Source: Candidatus Pantoea edessiphila
GTDB taxonomy: Bacteria; Pseudomonadota; Gammaproteobacteria; Enterobacterales; Enterobacteriaceae
Direction of reading: 5' to 3'
Assembly: GCF_002933315.1 (NCBI RefSeq)
Contig: NZ_PDKT01000001.1
Location: 62,001 to 126,000 of the forward strand
DNA: 64,000 nucleotides
Shown piece by piece: positions 1 through 11,190 of the stretch. The notes beneath the pieces were generated by a model. That model searched no databases. It was not told where the DNA came from and saw only the letters and a program-made list of their open reading frames with translations. Each line of letters begins with the position of its first letter. Within the stretch, counting starts at the first letter, position 1. The position numbers and the translations under genes were made by a program.

Positions 1-63
1 ATATTAAAATTATAACTTTTAATTATCTTAGAATTTGCATGAAATATTTATTGGATGAAATTC

Positions 64-309
64 ATGATTAAAGTATTTTTCTTTGCTCAAATACGAGAAA
101 TGACAGGAGTTAGTTCGTTAAATGTATTAGAAAAACACGCAGATATAGCTTCATTGATAATATCGTTATCTCAGATAGGTGATAATTGGAAAATAGCATT
201 TAGCTCTAGTAAGTTATTAGTAGCAGTAAATCATACATTAGTATCTAAAAACCATCCACTCAATTCAGGTGACGAAGTAGCATTTTTTCCACCAGTAACT
301 GGAGGCTAA
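64..309 (+). CDS. moaD: MoaD, small subunit of molybdopterin synthase
   Basis: Ubiquitin-like sulfur carrier of molybdenum cofactor synthesis. Its C-terminal Gly-Gly is adenylated by MoeB, thiolated, and donates sulfur to cyclic pyranopterin monophosphate inside the MoaD-MoaE synthase. The product is 81 aa and ends in PPVTGG, the diagnostic tail; its start (MIKVFFFAQIRE) matches E. coli MoaD. I chose ATG 64 over the in-frame ATG at 55 because it reproduces the E. coli N-terminus and has a GGA-type ribosome site about 9 nt upstream. It lies 1 nt before moaE, as in the moaABCDE operon; moaC and anything upstream fall outside the window. Confidence 0.95.
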   Translation: MIKVFFFAQIREMTGVSSLNVLEKHADIASLIISLSQIGDNWKIAFSSSKLLVAVNHTLVSKNHPLNSGDEVAFFPPVTGG

Positions 310-310
310 A

Positions 311-763
311 ATGATAACTAAGGTTATTATTAATAAAAAACCTTTTGACATAAAAAAAGAATATTCTTGGTTAAATAACTGTATGGAAAATGGTGCTACA
401 GTCATATTTGTTGGAAAAGTTCGTAATTATAATTGCGGTGATAAAGTAACAAAATTAACCTTAGAATACTATCCAAATATGACAGAAAAAATATTGCAAA
501 CAATAATCAGTGAGGCACGACAACGTTGGTTCTTGCAACGTGTTACAATCATTCATCGTTTTGGAACGTTAATTCCTGGTAATGAAATAGTTTTTATTGG
601 TGTTAATAGCATTCATCGTAGTGAAGCTTTTGAAGCTATAGAATATATCATAGATCATATAAAAACTCGTGCGTTGTTTTGGAAATGTGAAACAACTGTT
701 TTTGGTAGTCGTTGGATTGATATACGTAATAGTGATTATGAAAAGTTAGTTTACTGGAATTAA
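311..763 (+). CDS. moaE: MoaE, large subunit of molybdopterin synthase
   Basis: Catalytic subunit that, with thiolated MoaD, inserts the dithiolene sulfurs of molybdopterin. At 150 aa it equals the E. coli length and aligns without gaps that I can see. The conserved GKVRN is at residues 35-39, and the KTR...FWK segment has Lys118 and Lys125, equivalent to the E. coli active-site lysines 119 and 126. Translation is probably coupled to moaD, since the genes are 1 nt apart. No strong terminator follows, only a weak A/T-rich hairpin near 805-835. Function is clear from family and context; whether any molybdoenzyme remains in this genome cannot be seen here. Confidence 0.96.
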   Translation: MITKVIINKKPFDIKKEYSWLNNCMENGATVIFVGKVRNYNCGDKVTKLTLEYYPNMTEKILQTIISEARQRWFLQRVTIIHRFGTLIPGNEIVFIGVNSIHRSEAFEAIEYIIDHIKTRALFWKCETTVFGSRWIDIRNSDYEKLVYWN

Positions 764-1098
764 TGTTCTTTATTTAAACAACTAATTAAATTAATAAATG
801 AAATTTAAAATATAACAAAATATATTTGTTTTAAAATAAATACTAATTATTCTATATAATCAAAAATTGGTGTTATATTTAACTTTTATTACTATATAAG
901 TAATTTCTTTTTATATAATAAAAAAGTATAATAAGAGAATATTTATGACTGCCTTGTCCTTGATAAGGAGAAAGATTATAAAAATAATATTTTTAATTAA
1001 TAATAGTACTATTTATTAATAAAACGTTATGAATAATTTATTTTACAAATATATATTTGCAAATAACGTCCTTAGTTTTATTAAAAGAGGTATGAATC
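764..1098. other. Intergenic, moaE to ybhL (335 bp)
   Basis: No gene of recognisable family. Mostly A/T with one less A/T-rich patch at about 948-975, which contains a short imperfect hairpin and a 24-codon open frame from ATG 944 that I cannot assign. The ybhL ribosome site (AGAGG) is at its 3' end. It probably holds the ybhL promoter. Confidence 0.5.
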
Positions 1099-1809
1099 AT
1101 GAATCGATATTCACAAAGTGATTCAATTTTACGACAATCATCACAAGAATTACAAACTTATATGGCCCAAGTATACGGATGGATGACATGTGGTCTAATA
1201 TTAACATCTGTTGTTGCTTGGTTATCTATTCGAATACCTACCTTAATGGAATTGATTGTTAACAATAAAAACATTCTTTTTACATTAATTATTACACAAT
1301 TAGCTGTATCAATTTTCATTTCTAGTTCAATTGTTAATTTAAGCGCCTCAGCAATAACTGGGATGTTTATGCTTTACTCTATGTTAACTGGACTAGTAAT
1401 GTCATATATTTTTTTAATTTATACAAGTTCATCTATTGTAACTACTTTTTGTATAGCAGCAGCTATGTTTGGTATAATGAGTATTTATGGTTATGTTACA
1501 AAGAGAGATTTAAGCCGACTTAATAATATAGTACTTATGGCTTTAATTGGAATTGTGCTATCTTCATTAATAAATTTTTTATTAAAAAGTTCAATGTTAA
1601 TGTGGTTTTTAACTTATATTAGTATATTATTATTTGTTTTTTTAACAGCATGTGATACACAAAAATTGAAAATTATTGGTAATCAAATTGATATGAGTGA
1701 TAGTGATGCTTTACGTCGTAGTTCAATATTAGGCGCTTTAATTCTCTATTTAGATTTTATTAATCTATTTAATTTATTACTTAAAATTGGCGGTGATCGT
1801 AATAAATAA
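1099..1809 (+). CDS. ybhL: YbhL, BAX inhibitor-1 family membrane protein
   Basis: Seven-helix inner-membrane protein of the BI-1/TMBIM family, of poorly known function in bacteria; relatives act as pH-sensitive calcium leak channels. The 236 aa closely track E. coli YbhL (234 aa): LQTYMAQVYGWMT near residues 18-30, a run of hydrophobic helices, then TACDTQKLK and LYLDFINLF near the C-terminus, which carry the conserved aspartates of the family. The paralogue YccA is a possible alternative, but position right after moaE, as in E. coli, supports YbhL. The start has an AGAGG site 8-13 nt upstream. Confidence 0.93.
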   Translation: MNRYSQSDSILRQSSQELQTYMAQVYGWMTCGLILTSVVAWLSIRIPTLMELIVNNKNILFTLIITQLAVSIFISSSIVNLSASAITGMFMLYSMLTGLVMSYIFLIYTSSSIVTTFCIAAAMFGIMSIYGYVTKRDLSRLNNIVLMALIGIVLSSLINFLLKSSMLMWFLTYISILLFVFLTACDTQKLKIIGNQIDMSDSDALRRSSILGALILYLDFINLFNLLLKIGGDRNK

Positions 1810-1818
1810 TTATACAGT

Positions 1819-1853
1819 CTCCCTATCTCCTCTATTTAAATGGAGAAAGGGAG
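1819..1853. terminator. Hairpin downstream of ybhL
   Basis: Inverted repeat with two 5-bp G/C-rich stem blocks (CTCCC/GGGAG and TCTCC/GGAGA) split by a 2-nt internal loop, with an 11-nt A/T loop. It starts 10 nt after the ybhL stop and is much richer in G+C than its surroundings. No clear U-tract follows on either strand (AUAAAAA on the plus strand), so it may be a weak terminator or a 3'-end protector. Confidence 0.55.
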
Positions 1854-2064
1854 ATAAAAATACTTTAAAAAGTAAGATAATTTTTTTAAAAAAAAATAAA
1901 TATTTTTATATTATCAGTTTTTAAGTATTAAGATTGTTATTTTTAATATAAACTATTTTATATCATTTAGTAATAACTGATTAATAAAAATATCTAAATT
2001 GTTTATTTTTTTATTTGTTTCATAGTAATCAATTTATTTATTCTTTGTATAAAATTAATCATTT

Positions 2065-2637
2065 TTATTTTTTTTTGTATATAAAAAAATAAAATATGTA
2101 GCTTATCAATAATATAACAATTAAAGCAATAAAAATCCAAAATAAATATTTCAAATTTTGGTGGAATTTATACAGCCAAGGAATAATAATACTTCCAGCA
2201 TAATAACCCATAGTAATAAATGTAAATGACCATATAACTGCTCCTATTACATTTAATATAAAAAATTTCATTGAATTTAAACGAGTTGCACCTATAATGA
2301 TTGGCCCAATAATACGAAAGCCATACATAAATCTAACACCAATAACAAATAAACTAGGTTGACTTTTAATTAATTTTCTTGTTTTTATTATTTTATTTTT
2401 ATGATTTTTTAATTTCTGTAATATTCTTGTTCCATATTTACGTCCAATCCAATAAAGTAATTGATCGCCAAGTATTGCTCCTGCCATAGTTGCAAATAAT
2501 ACTCCAGTAAAGTTTAATAATCCTTCATTGATAGTAATACCACCAATTAGTGTAAATGTTTCTCCTTCTGCAATGCATCCAACAAAAAGTGCTAAATATC
2601 CATATTGAGCTATTAATTCTCTAATATTCAATTGCAA
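2065..2637 (-). CDS. yohD: YohD, DedA-family membrane protein
   Basis: DedA/SNARE-associated family inner-membrane protein. Family members are implicated in undecaprenyl phosphate or phospholipid flipping and in proton-motive-force maintenance. The 190 aa match E. coli YohD (192 aa) along their length: IAEGETFTLIGG near residues 22-33, GDQLLYWIGRKYG near 57-69, and the signature RFMYGFRIIGP near 102-112 with its two essential arginines. Its basic C-terminus (YKKK) is shortened. In E. coli yohD lies far away near 48 min, so it has moved to the edge of the inverted block here. With other DedA paralogues probably lost, it could be the sole flippase of its type; that is inference. Confidence 0.9.
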   Translation of the reverse strand: MQLNIRELIAQYGYLALFVGCIAEGETFTLIGGITINEGLLNFTGVLFATMAGAILGDQLLYWIGRKYGTRILQKLKNHKNKIIKTRKLIKSQPSLFVIGVRFMYGFRIIGPIIIGATRLNSMKFFILNVIGAVIWSFTFITMGYYAGSIIIPWLYKFHQNLKYLFWIFIALIVILLISYIFYFFIYKKK

Positions 2638-4593
<1,956 letters not shown>

Positions 4594-4671
4594 TTAATTA
4601 AACTAATTTTTAATTATTAGTTATATAAAAATTATCAGTATAACAATTTTTAGTGTATTAAATGAATTTAA

Positions 4672-4929
<258 letters not shown>

Positions 4930-4966
4930 AAATATCTTTACATAGCATGTTTAACTATTTATTATT

Positions 4967-5845
4967 TTATTGAAAAACATTTTTTTCAATTAAGTCAATT
5001 ATCATACTAGCAATATTTAAGCCACTTATATTCTCAATTCCTTCTAAACCAGGAGATACATTAATTTCTGTAACTAACGGACCCCTGTTAGATCTGATTA
5101 TATCAACTCCTACTACTTCTAGATTCAAGATACTGGCAGCCTTAATTGCTATTAAACGTTCTTGCTCTGTAACGTTTATTGAATATGCTTTTCCACCTCT
5201 GTGTAAATTAGAACGAAAATCTCCTATCTTTGATTGTCTTTCTATTGCAGCTACTACTATTTTATTTATAACTAAACATCGAATATCACAACCTTCAGCT
5301 TCTTTAATAAATTCTTGTATTAAAATATTAGCGTTCATAATACGAAAAGCGTCTATTATACTTTCTGCTGCTCTATATGTTTCAGCTATTACTACACCAA
5401 TACCTTGACTACCTTCTACTAGTTTTACTATTAAAGGTGGACCACCTACTAAATTAATTAAATTTTTAGTATTTTCATGCCAAGAAACAAAACTAGTTAT
5501 GGGAATATCTATACCTGATGCTGCTAACAATTGTAATGAACATAATTTATCACGTGCTTTAATTATTGCTTTTGATTTATTAACTGAATAACTTCCACAA
5601 ATTTCAAATTGACGTAATAAATTAACGCCATAAAAAGAAGTAGATACTCCTATACGAGGAATAACAGCATGAAAATATTCTAATAATTCACCATTAACAT
5701 AAATACTTGGTGAAATAGGATTAATATTTATATAACATGATAATGGATTAATATTTTTTATAAAATATCCACGATTTTTAGCTACTTTTATTAAACGTAA
5801 ACAAGAATAAAGCGTTTTATCACGTGATAAAATTGCTATTTTCAT
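4967..5845 (-). CDS. rimK: RimK, ribosomal protein S6 glutamate ligase
   Basis: ATP-grasp ligase that adds glutamates to the C-terminus of ribosomal protein S6. 292 aa versus 300 in E. coli; the loss is at the C-terminal end. The ATP-grasp core is intact: [12 protein letters not shown] near residues 92-103, [14 protein letters not shown]-like nucleotide loop near 140-150, and the metal-binding [12 protein letters not shown] near 261-272. It follows nfsA by 23 bp on the same strand, as in the E. coli ybjC-nfsA-rimK operon. This is a non-essential modifier, so its retention in a reduced genome is notable. Confidence 0.95.
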   Translation of the reverse strand: MKIAILSRDKTLYSCLRLIKVAKNRGYFIKNINPLSCYININPISPSIYVNGELLEYFHAVIPRIGVSTSFYGVNLLRQFEICGSYSVNKSKAIIKARDKLCSLQLLAASGIDIPITSFVSWHENTKNLINLVGGPPLIVKLVEGSQGIGVVIAETYRAAESIIDAFRIMNANILIQEFIKEAEGCDIRCLVINKIVVAAIERQSKIGDFRSNLHRGGKAYSINVTEQERLIAIKAASILNLEVVGVDIIRSNRGPLVTEINVSPGLEGIENISGLNIASMIIDLIEKNVFQ

Positions 5846-5868
5846 CTAATTCCTTAAAAAAATTATTT

Positions 5869-6591
5869 TTAATATATTGCCCAACCTTGCTTATGTAAAA
5901 AACTAAGCATGAAAGGTCTCATTTCTTTGGTCATTAATCTTTGTATTAATTGATTCCAATTTTCAATACGTTTGTTATTACTACGATATTGATAATAATT
6001 TTCAATATTTATATTGTATTCTTTAAGTATATTTTTATTGATTAAATGGTATTGGTTCTCATGGACAATTATTTCTTGTGGTATCCGGGGTTTTTTTTCA
6101 GGTATATATAGAGGATAACCTAAACACAATCCAAATAGTGGTAATACAAACTTTGGTAATTTCAATAATTTTACAATTTCTTCTATGTTATTACGTATAC
6201 CACCTATAAAAACACCTCCCAATCCCATTGATTCTGCAGAAATAATAGCATTTTGTGCCATTAGCGCGGTATCAATACAACCGATAATAAGATGTTCAAT
6301 ACAACCAAGTTTAGCATTAGGACAAATTTGTAAATGACGATTAAAATCAGCGCAAAATATCCAAAATTCAGCAGATTCGTTTATCCACTTTTGGTTATTA
6401 GATAATATTGCAATTTGAGAACGTAATAATTTATTTGTAACCTGTATAATAGAAGAACATTGTAAAAAACTTGATGTAGAAGCTGATTGTGCTGCATTAA
6501 TTATTATTGTACTTTGTTCTTTACTAATACTTTGATTAGTAAAATTACGAATAGAACGATGATTGGAAATTAAATCAGTAACTGATTTCAT
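5869..6591 (-). CDS. nfsA: NfsA, NADPH nitroreductase (FMN)
   Basis: Oxygen-insensitive flavin nitroreductase that also reduces quinones. From the ATG at 6591 (MKSVTDLISNHRSIR) the product is 240 aa, exactly the E. coli NfsA length; GGAGA lies 5-9 nt upstream. The longer in-frame start at 6645 adds 18 hydrophobic residues with no counterpart. Family features are present: HRSIRNFTNQSIS near 11-23 for FMN binding, SFLQCSSII near 41-49, GLGGVFIGG near 126-134 and HKQGWA at the C-terminus. First gene of a two-gene unit with rimK. Confidence 0.95.
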   Translation of the reverse strand: MKSVTDLISNHRSIRNFTNQSISKEQSTIIINAAQSASTSSFLQCSSIIQVTNKLLRSQIAILSNNQKWINESAEFWIFCADFNRHLQICPNAKLGCIEHLIIGCIDTALMAQNAIISAESMGLGGVFIGGIRNNIEEIVKLLKLPKFVLPLFGLCLGYPLYIPEKKPRIPQEIIVHENQYHLINKNILKEYNINIENYYQYRSNNKRIENWNQLIQRLMTKEMRPFMLSFLHKQGWAIY

Positions 6592-6677
6592 GAAATCTCC
6601 GAAAAAACAAATAAAATATTTTAAAAATTTATAAATCAATATCAATTATATTTAAAAAATACACTTTTGCTTCTATT

Positions 6678-8003
6678 TTATAACCAAATACTTATCCAAT
6701 CAGTAATTTTCATTATTATAAAATCGATAAACCTACTAAAAATATTACCTATTTCAACATCATCAAGTGATATCAATGAACAATGTCCTGAATTCTTACC
6801 ATTAATTTGAAAATCAACCGTTCCAATGATTTGATTTTTATTCAAAGGAGCATTTAATCGATTTGTATTTAAATTAAAATGTATTTTAATATCCCTTTTT
6901 TGCCCTTTAATCATACTTAAAGATATATCTTTATTTACGCCTATATTGATTTTACGTTTATTTCCAAACCATACTCTTTGCTGTGTAAAAGGTGTATTAG
7001 CTTTAATAGGAGTTACTGTTTCAAAAAAATTAAAACCCCAAATCAATAATCTTTCACTATCCTTAAAACGAATAGTATCACTATGAGCACCAAGTATAAC
7101 TGAAATTAAACGAGTATTATTTTCCACTGCAGATGCTACTAAATTATATCCTGCACCTGCTGTATGACCAGTTTTAATACCATCAATTTTTAAAAGATGA
7201 TTCCATAAAAGTTTATTACGATTAATTTGCCTAATATTATTAAAAGTAAATTCTTTTTCTTTGTTTAACTCATATTCTTCTGGAACATCACGAATTAAAG
7301 CTTGAGCAATTAGTGCCATATCACGAGCAGTACTGTATTGTCCTTCAGAATCAAGGCCATGTACTGTCATAAAATGAGTATTTTTTAATCCTAATGCTTT
7401 AACATAGTAATTCATTAAATCAACAAATGCATCTTGACTGCCTTCTAAATGATCAGCTAATGCTATACAAGCATCATTACCCGATTGAATTACAATTCCT
7501 TTATTTAAATTATATACAGATACTTGATCACCTGGTTTAAGGAACATTAAAGATGAACCCTGTAATAATTGATTACCAGGGGCCCATGCATCTTGATCTA
7601 TAGTTACTAAATCTTCATATTTAATTTTACCAGTTTTGATTTTTTGTCCAACTACATAACTAGTCATCATTTTTGTAAGACTAGCTGGATTAAGTCGTGT
7701 ATCAGCATTAAATTCTGATAATACTTTGCCATTAGAATAATCAATAAGAATCCAAGCCTTAGCATTAATTTTTGGAGCTAAAGGTATTTCTGCTTCAATT
7801 TTTGGAGATGAAGGTATTTCTGCTTCAATTTTTGGAGATGAAGGTATTTCTGCTTCAATTTTTGGAGATGAAGGTATTTCTGCTTCAATTTTTAGAGATG
7901 AAGGTATTTCTGCTTCTGTTTCAGCATAAATATTAGGAGGCATAACAAATAAAATCGGTATAATTAAAAATATTATAAAAAAAACAGTTCGAATATTTAT
8001 CAT
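6678..8003 (-). CDS. dacC: PBP6 (DacC), D-alanyl-D-alanine carboxypeptidase with N-terminal repeats
   Basis: Periplasmic low-molecular-mass penicillin-binding protein that trims the terminal D-Ala from peptidoglycan stem peptides. 441 aa versus 400 in E. coli. A signal peptide covers residues 1-27 (NIYA/ET). Residues 31-80 are five tandem copies of a ten-residue unit, then the catalytic domain begins (AKAWILIDY). The three active-site motifs are intact: SLTK at 108-111, SGN at 174-176, KTG at 277-279. An amphipathic C-terminal anchor (residues about 420-441) is present. I prefer DacC over DacA from its sequence and its place between nfsA and moeA. The extra length is due to the repeat. Confidence 0.94.
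   Translation of the reverse strand: MINIRTVFFIIFLIIPILFVMPPNIYAETEAEIPSSLKIEAEIPSSPKIEAEIPSSPKIEAEIPSSPKIEAEIPLAPKINAKAWILIDYSNGKVLSEFNADTRLNPASLTKMMTSYVVGQKIKTGKIKYEDLVTIDQDAWAPGNQLLQGSSLMFLKPGDQVSVYNLNKGIVIQSGNDACIALADHLEGSQDAFVDLMNYYVKALGLKNTHFMTVHGLDSEGQYSTARDMALIAQALIRDVPEEYELNKEKEFTFNNIRQINRNKLLWNHLLKIDGIKTGHTAGAGYNLVASAVENNTRLISVILGAHSDTIRFKDSERLLIWGFNFFETVTPIKANTPFTQQRVWFGNKRKINIGVNKDISLSMIKGQKRDIKIHFNLNTNRLNAPLNKNQIIGTVDFQINGKNSGHCSLISLDDVEIGNIFSRFIDFIIMKITDWISIWL
7764..7913 (-). repeat. Five-copy 30-bp in-frame tandem repeat inside dacC
   Basis: Five head-to-tail 30-bp units encode AEIP-x-x-x-KI-E/N decapeptides (core AEIPSSPKIE) between the signal peptide and the PBP6 catalytic domain. 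The middle units are nearly identical in DNA; the outer ones have substitutions (L for P in the first, LA for SS and N for E in the last). The last unit resembles the short linker of E. coli PBP6, so the array probably grew by slippage from that linker. Copy number may vary between strains. Confidence 0.95.
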
Positions 8004-8626
8004 ATGTAGTTATCAAATTTTTATTTAATGTTTTAATAAAAAGATATTATTAACATATTAAAAGTTAATTGTAATATCTAAAGTTAATTTTTTGTTCTTA
8101 TATATTTTATTAATTAATATAAAACTTAATTTTTTCCTTTAGCTAAATATATAACTAACAGCTAATTATTTATATTATTATAACTAATTTTTACTCTTTT
8201 TAAATTTATTATTATTTTGATATTTAAAGTCAATAAATAAATTATTTAATCATCTATCATAAATTTATGATAATCATATTATTTTTGGTTACTTTGGTAT
8301 TTTTTATCCCAAAGGTAATTTATTACTAAAAATATTTTTATCTTGAGTAAAATAATCTATTTAAAATAATAATTAATATGCTAAATATTATAATAAAATC
8401 ATGAAAATATTAAAATATATTATTAATTAATTTTATATATGTGTCTCATCTAAGACAAACTATACAATTTAACATAAAATTTAACAATATTATTTTATTA
8501 TTTATTAAATTATAAATAATAAATGCTTTATATATTAAAAAATTATATTATTTAAAAAATATAATCAATTAAAATAAAGATGATCTTTTTATTTTTTCTA
8601 ATCTAACGAACTCTAATTAAATTATA
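8004..8626. other. Divergent intergenic, dacC / moeA (623 bp)
   Basis: Almost pure A/T with no gene or stable structure recognised. It must contain the promoters of dacC (minus) and moeA (plus). Neither gene has a recognisable Shine-Dalgarno sequence directly upstream of its start. Confidence 0.5.
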
Positions 8627-9868
8627 ATGAAAATTGCTGCTGAAAAATTAATATCTTTCAAAAAAGCTAAAGAAAATATGTTAATGCAAGCTAAAAAAAT
8701 AGAACAATCCATATCTATACCAACCATTAATTCTTTAGGTAGAATTACAGCTGAATCTATAATATCACCTATAAATTTACCATCATTTAATAGTGCAGCA
8801 ATGGATGGGTATGCTATAAGATTTAATGATGCTAAAATTAATAATTCATTAAAAATACATGGTCAGTCATTAGCTGGTAAACCATTTGATAAAAATTGGC
8901 CTAATGGTAGTGCATTACGTATAATGACTGGTGCTATAATACCAAAAGGATGTGATGTAGTAATAAAACAAGAAGATATTAAAATTTTCGATAATAATAT
9001 AATTATTGAAAAACCGATTGTTTTAGGACAAAATATTCGTTGGACTGGTGAAAATATTAAAAATGGTGATATTGTAATTAATTCAGGCGTGAAAATTAGT
9101 ATCTCAGAATTACCATTAATTGCTTCTTTAGGTATTGTTGAAATAAATGTAATACGTAAACTCCGTGTTGCGATTTTTTCTACAGGAGATGAATTAAAAT
9201 CTATTAGTGAAAAAATACAATTTGGCCAAATTTATGATATTAATAGATTGGCTATTTCTTTGATGTTAAATAAATTAGGTTGTGAAGTAGTAGATCTTGG
9301 TATCGTTAAAGATAATATTAAAGATATAAGAAATGCTGTTAAAGAAGCAGATAATTGTTCTGATATAGTAATTACTACCGGTAGTGTATCTGTTGGTAAA
9401 ACTGATTTTATTAGAAATATTTTAAAAGAATTAGGAAAAATTATTTTTTATAAAGTAGCTATAAAACCTGGTAAGCCTTTTGTTTTTGGTAGTTTAAATG
9501 AAAGTTGGTTTATTGGATTACCAGGCAATCCAGTTTCTGCTATTGTAACATTTTATCATTTAGCAACTCCATTTATTTTAAAATGTATGGGACAAAATTA
9601 TCCATCTTTTTTACAACAACGTTATAAAGTACGTGTTGCCACTTATTTAAAAAAAACACCTGGCATTGTTGAATTTCAAAGGGGTTTTTTATTTTATAAT
9701 AAACAAAACGAGATAATGGAAGTTTATACTACAGGAATACAAGATTCACATATTTATGCTTCTTTCACAAAAGCTAATTGTTTTATCATATTAGAGGCTG
9801 AAAGGGGTAATGTAGAAGTCGGTGAATGGGTAGAAATTGAACTTTTTAACGAATTACTTGAGGGGTAA
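8627..9868 (+). CDS. moeA: MoeA, molybdopterin molybdenumtransferase
   Basis: Inserts molybdate into adenylylated molybdopterin, the last step of Mo-cofactor assembly. 413 aa versus 411 in E. coli. The expected landmarks are all there: SAAMDGYAIR near residues 54-63, MTGAIIPKG near 99-107, FSTGDEL near 184-190, GQIYDINR near 202-209 and TTGSVSVGKTD near 247-257, the nucleotide/molybdate site. The C-terminal domain IV is complete. It abuts moeB with no spacer, as in the E. coli moeAB operon. Confidence 0.96.
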   Translation: MKIAAEKLISFKKAKENMLMQAKKIEQSISIPTINSLGRITAESIISPINLPSFNSAAMDGYAIRFNDAKINNSLKIHGQSLAGKPFDKNWPNGSALRIMTGAIIPKGCDVVIKQEDIKIFDNNIIIEKPIVLGQNIRWTGENIKNGDIVINSGVKISISELPLIASLGIVEINVIRKLRVAIFSTGDELKSISEKIQFGQIYDINRLAISLMLNKLGCEVVDLGIVKDNIKDIRNAVKEADNCSDIVITTGSVSVGKTDFIRNILKELGKIIFYKVAIKPGKPFVFGSLNESWFIGLPGNPVSAIVTFYHLATPFILKCMGQNYPSFLQQRYKVRVATYLKKTPGIVEFQRGFLFYNKQNEIMEVYTTGIQDSHIYASFTKANCFIILEAERGNVEVGEWVEIELFNELLEG

Positions 9869-10618
9869 ATGTCAAGTTTAAATAGTAAAAAAGAAATATC
9901 ACGTTATATAGAACAAATAAAATTAAATAAATTTAATTTCAATGGACAACAAAAGATAAAATCTGGTAAAGCAGCGATCATTGGTTTAGGTGGATTAGGT
10001 TGCGCATCTGCAATTTATATGGTAGCAGCAGGAATAGGAGAAATTACTTTAATAGATTTTGATATTGTTGTAATATCCAATTTACATCGACAAATTTTGC
10101 ATCATGATATCAATGTTAATAAACCCAAGGTATATTCAGCTGCAGAAGATTTACATAAAATTAATCCATACTGTTTGATAAATGTGATATATGATAGATT
10201 ATCAGACAGTACTATGTTAGAAATTATAAAACGACAAAAAATAATTATTGATTGTACTGATAATATTATATGTCGAGAACAAATTAACCGTTTATGTTTT
10301 AATTATAAAATACCATTAGTATCTGGAGCAGCAATTCGTATGGAAGGATACTTAAGTATTTTTAATTGGAAACCATCTACTCCATGCTATCGATGTATAA
10401 GTCGTCTTTTTGATAGAAATAATTCTAATTGCATAGATCAAGGGATAATGTCACCGATTGTTGGTATAATTGGTGCAATGCAGTCAATGGAAGCAATTAA
10501 ATTATTAACTAACTATGGGACAATATTAACAGAGTATTTATTAATCTATGATGCATTAAGTCTAGAATTTAATTATATAAGAATTAATAAAGATATTGAT
10601 TGCGAAGTTTGTAATTAA
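9869..10618 (+). CDS. moeB: MoeB, MoaD adenylyltransferase
   Basis: E1-like enzyme that adenylates the MoaD C-terminal glycine. 249 aa, the E. coli length. Rossmann motif GLGGLG is at 39-44, Arg74 in NLHRQ, Asp131 in DCTDN, and zinc cysteines at 173/176 (CYRC) and 245/248 (CEVC); Cys188 matches the conserved Cys187 of E. coli. Its start codon follows the moeA stop directly, implying coupled translation. MoaD and MoaE are encoded in the same window, so the sulfur-carrier half of the pathway appears operative. Confidence 0.96.
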   Translation: MSSLNSKKEISRYIEQIKLNKFNFNGQQKIKSGKAAIIGLGGLGCASAIYMVAAGIGEITLIDFDIVVISNLHRQILHHDINVNKPKVYSAAEDLHKINPYCLINVIYDRLSDSTMLEIIKRQKIIIDCTDNIICREQINRLCFNYKIPLVSGAAIRMEGYLSIFNWKPSTPCYRCISRLFDRNNSNCIDQGIMSPIVGIIGAMQSMEAIKLLTNYGTILTEYLLIYDALSLEFNYIRINKDIDCEVCN

Positions 10619-10724
10619 ATTTAAAGTTATATTTTATCATCTAATGTCTTATTAATATTATAATTAAACATGAATTTTTAAAAACATGATATATCGTTTC
10701 GTAACTTATGTTTACATATAAATT

Positions 10725-10766
10725 ATTAAAAACATAAGAAGCCGAGTGCCTTAAAGGGCTCTCAGC
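10725..10766 (-). terminator. Intrinsic terminator of hns
   Basis: On the minus strand a hairpin at 10766-10741 has six base pairs, one A-A mismatch, three more pairs and a 6-nt loop, with G/C-rich arms. It is followed by a U-rich tail (10740-10725, UUCUUAUGUUUUUA). It lies 20 nt past the hns stop. A second 7-bp hairpin, ACTATCT/AGATAGT at 10768-10786, touches the stop codon. Confidence 0.85.
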
Positions 10767-10785
10767 TACTATCTTAAATAGATAG

Positions 10786-11190
10786 TTAATCTATAATACG
10801 GAAGCTATCTAAATTTTTTCCTGATGCTATGGCTTTTTTGATTGCTACAGGTGTTCTACCTTGACCAGTCCACGATTTTCTTGTTCCGTTTTCATCAGTA
10901 TAAAAATATTTTGCTGGTCTTGGAATACGCTTATTACGCTTTTTGCCTACTTCTATTACACCTAATAATTCATTAGGATCGATACCATCTTCCAATAACA
11001 TTTTACGATATTTAGATAATTTTTCTTTCTTCTCTCGGTTTTGAAGTTCTTCTGTTTCAGCTTCTTCACGACGTTCAGTAACTACTACTGTTAATTTTTC
11101 AAGTATCTCTTCTAAATCAGCTAAAGGAAGTTCACGGGTTTGAGCACGTAATGTACGAATGTTATTCAAAATTTTAAAGGGATCACTCAT
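10786..11190 (-). CDS. hns: H-NS, nucleoid-structuring silencer
   Basis: Histone-like protein that bridges A/T-rich DNA and silences transcription. 134 aa versus 137 in E. coli. The N-terminal oligomerisation helices ([23 protein letters not shown], residues 7-33) are nearly identical. A charged coiled coil spans about 40-65, and DGIDPNELL is at 68-76. The DNA-binding AT-hook-like loop WTGQGRTP is at 107-114, with only Ser replacing Thr before it. The gene looks less A/T-rich than its neighbours, suggesting strong selection. It is not next to these genes in E. coli. Its presence in a genome this A/T-rich is unusual. Confidence 0.95.
   Translation of the reverse strand: MSDPFKILNNIRTLRAQTRELPLADLEEILEKLTVVVTERREEAETEELQNREKKEKLSKYRKMLLEDGIDPNELLGVIEVGKKRNKRIPRPAKYFYTDENGTRKSWTGQGRTPVAIKKAIASGKNLDSFRIID

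Noticed and set aside
3-71. Open frame running from the window edge to a TAA at 69-71, overlapping the moaD start
   Set aside because: I expected the end of moaC but the residues do not resemble MoaC, and the frame is too short to judge.
7764-7913. Possible CRISPR-like array of 30-bp repeats
   Set aside because: The units are contiguous without spacers, stay in frame and encode part of PBP6, so it is a coding tandem repeat.
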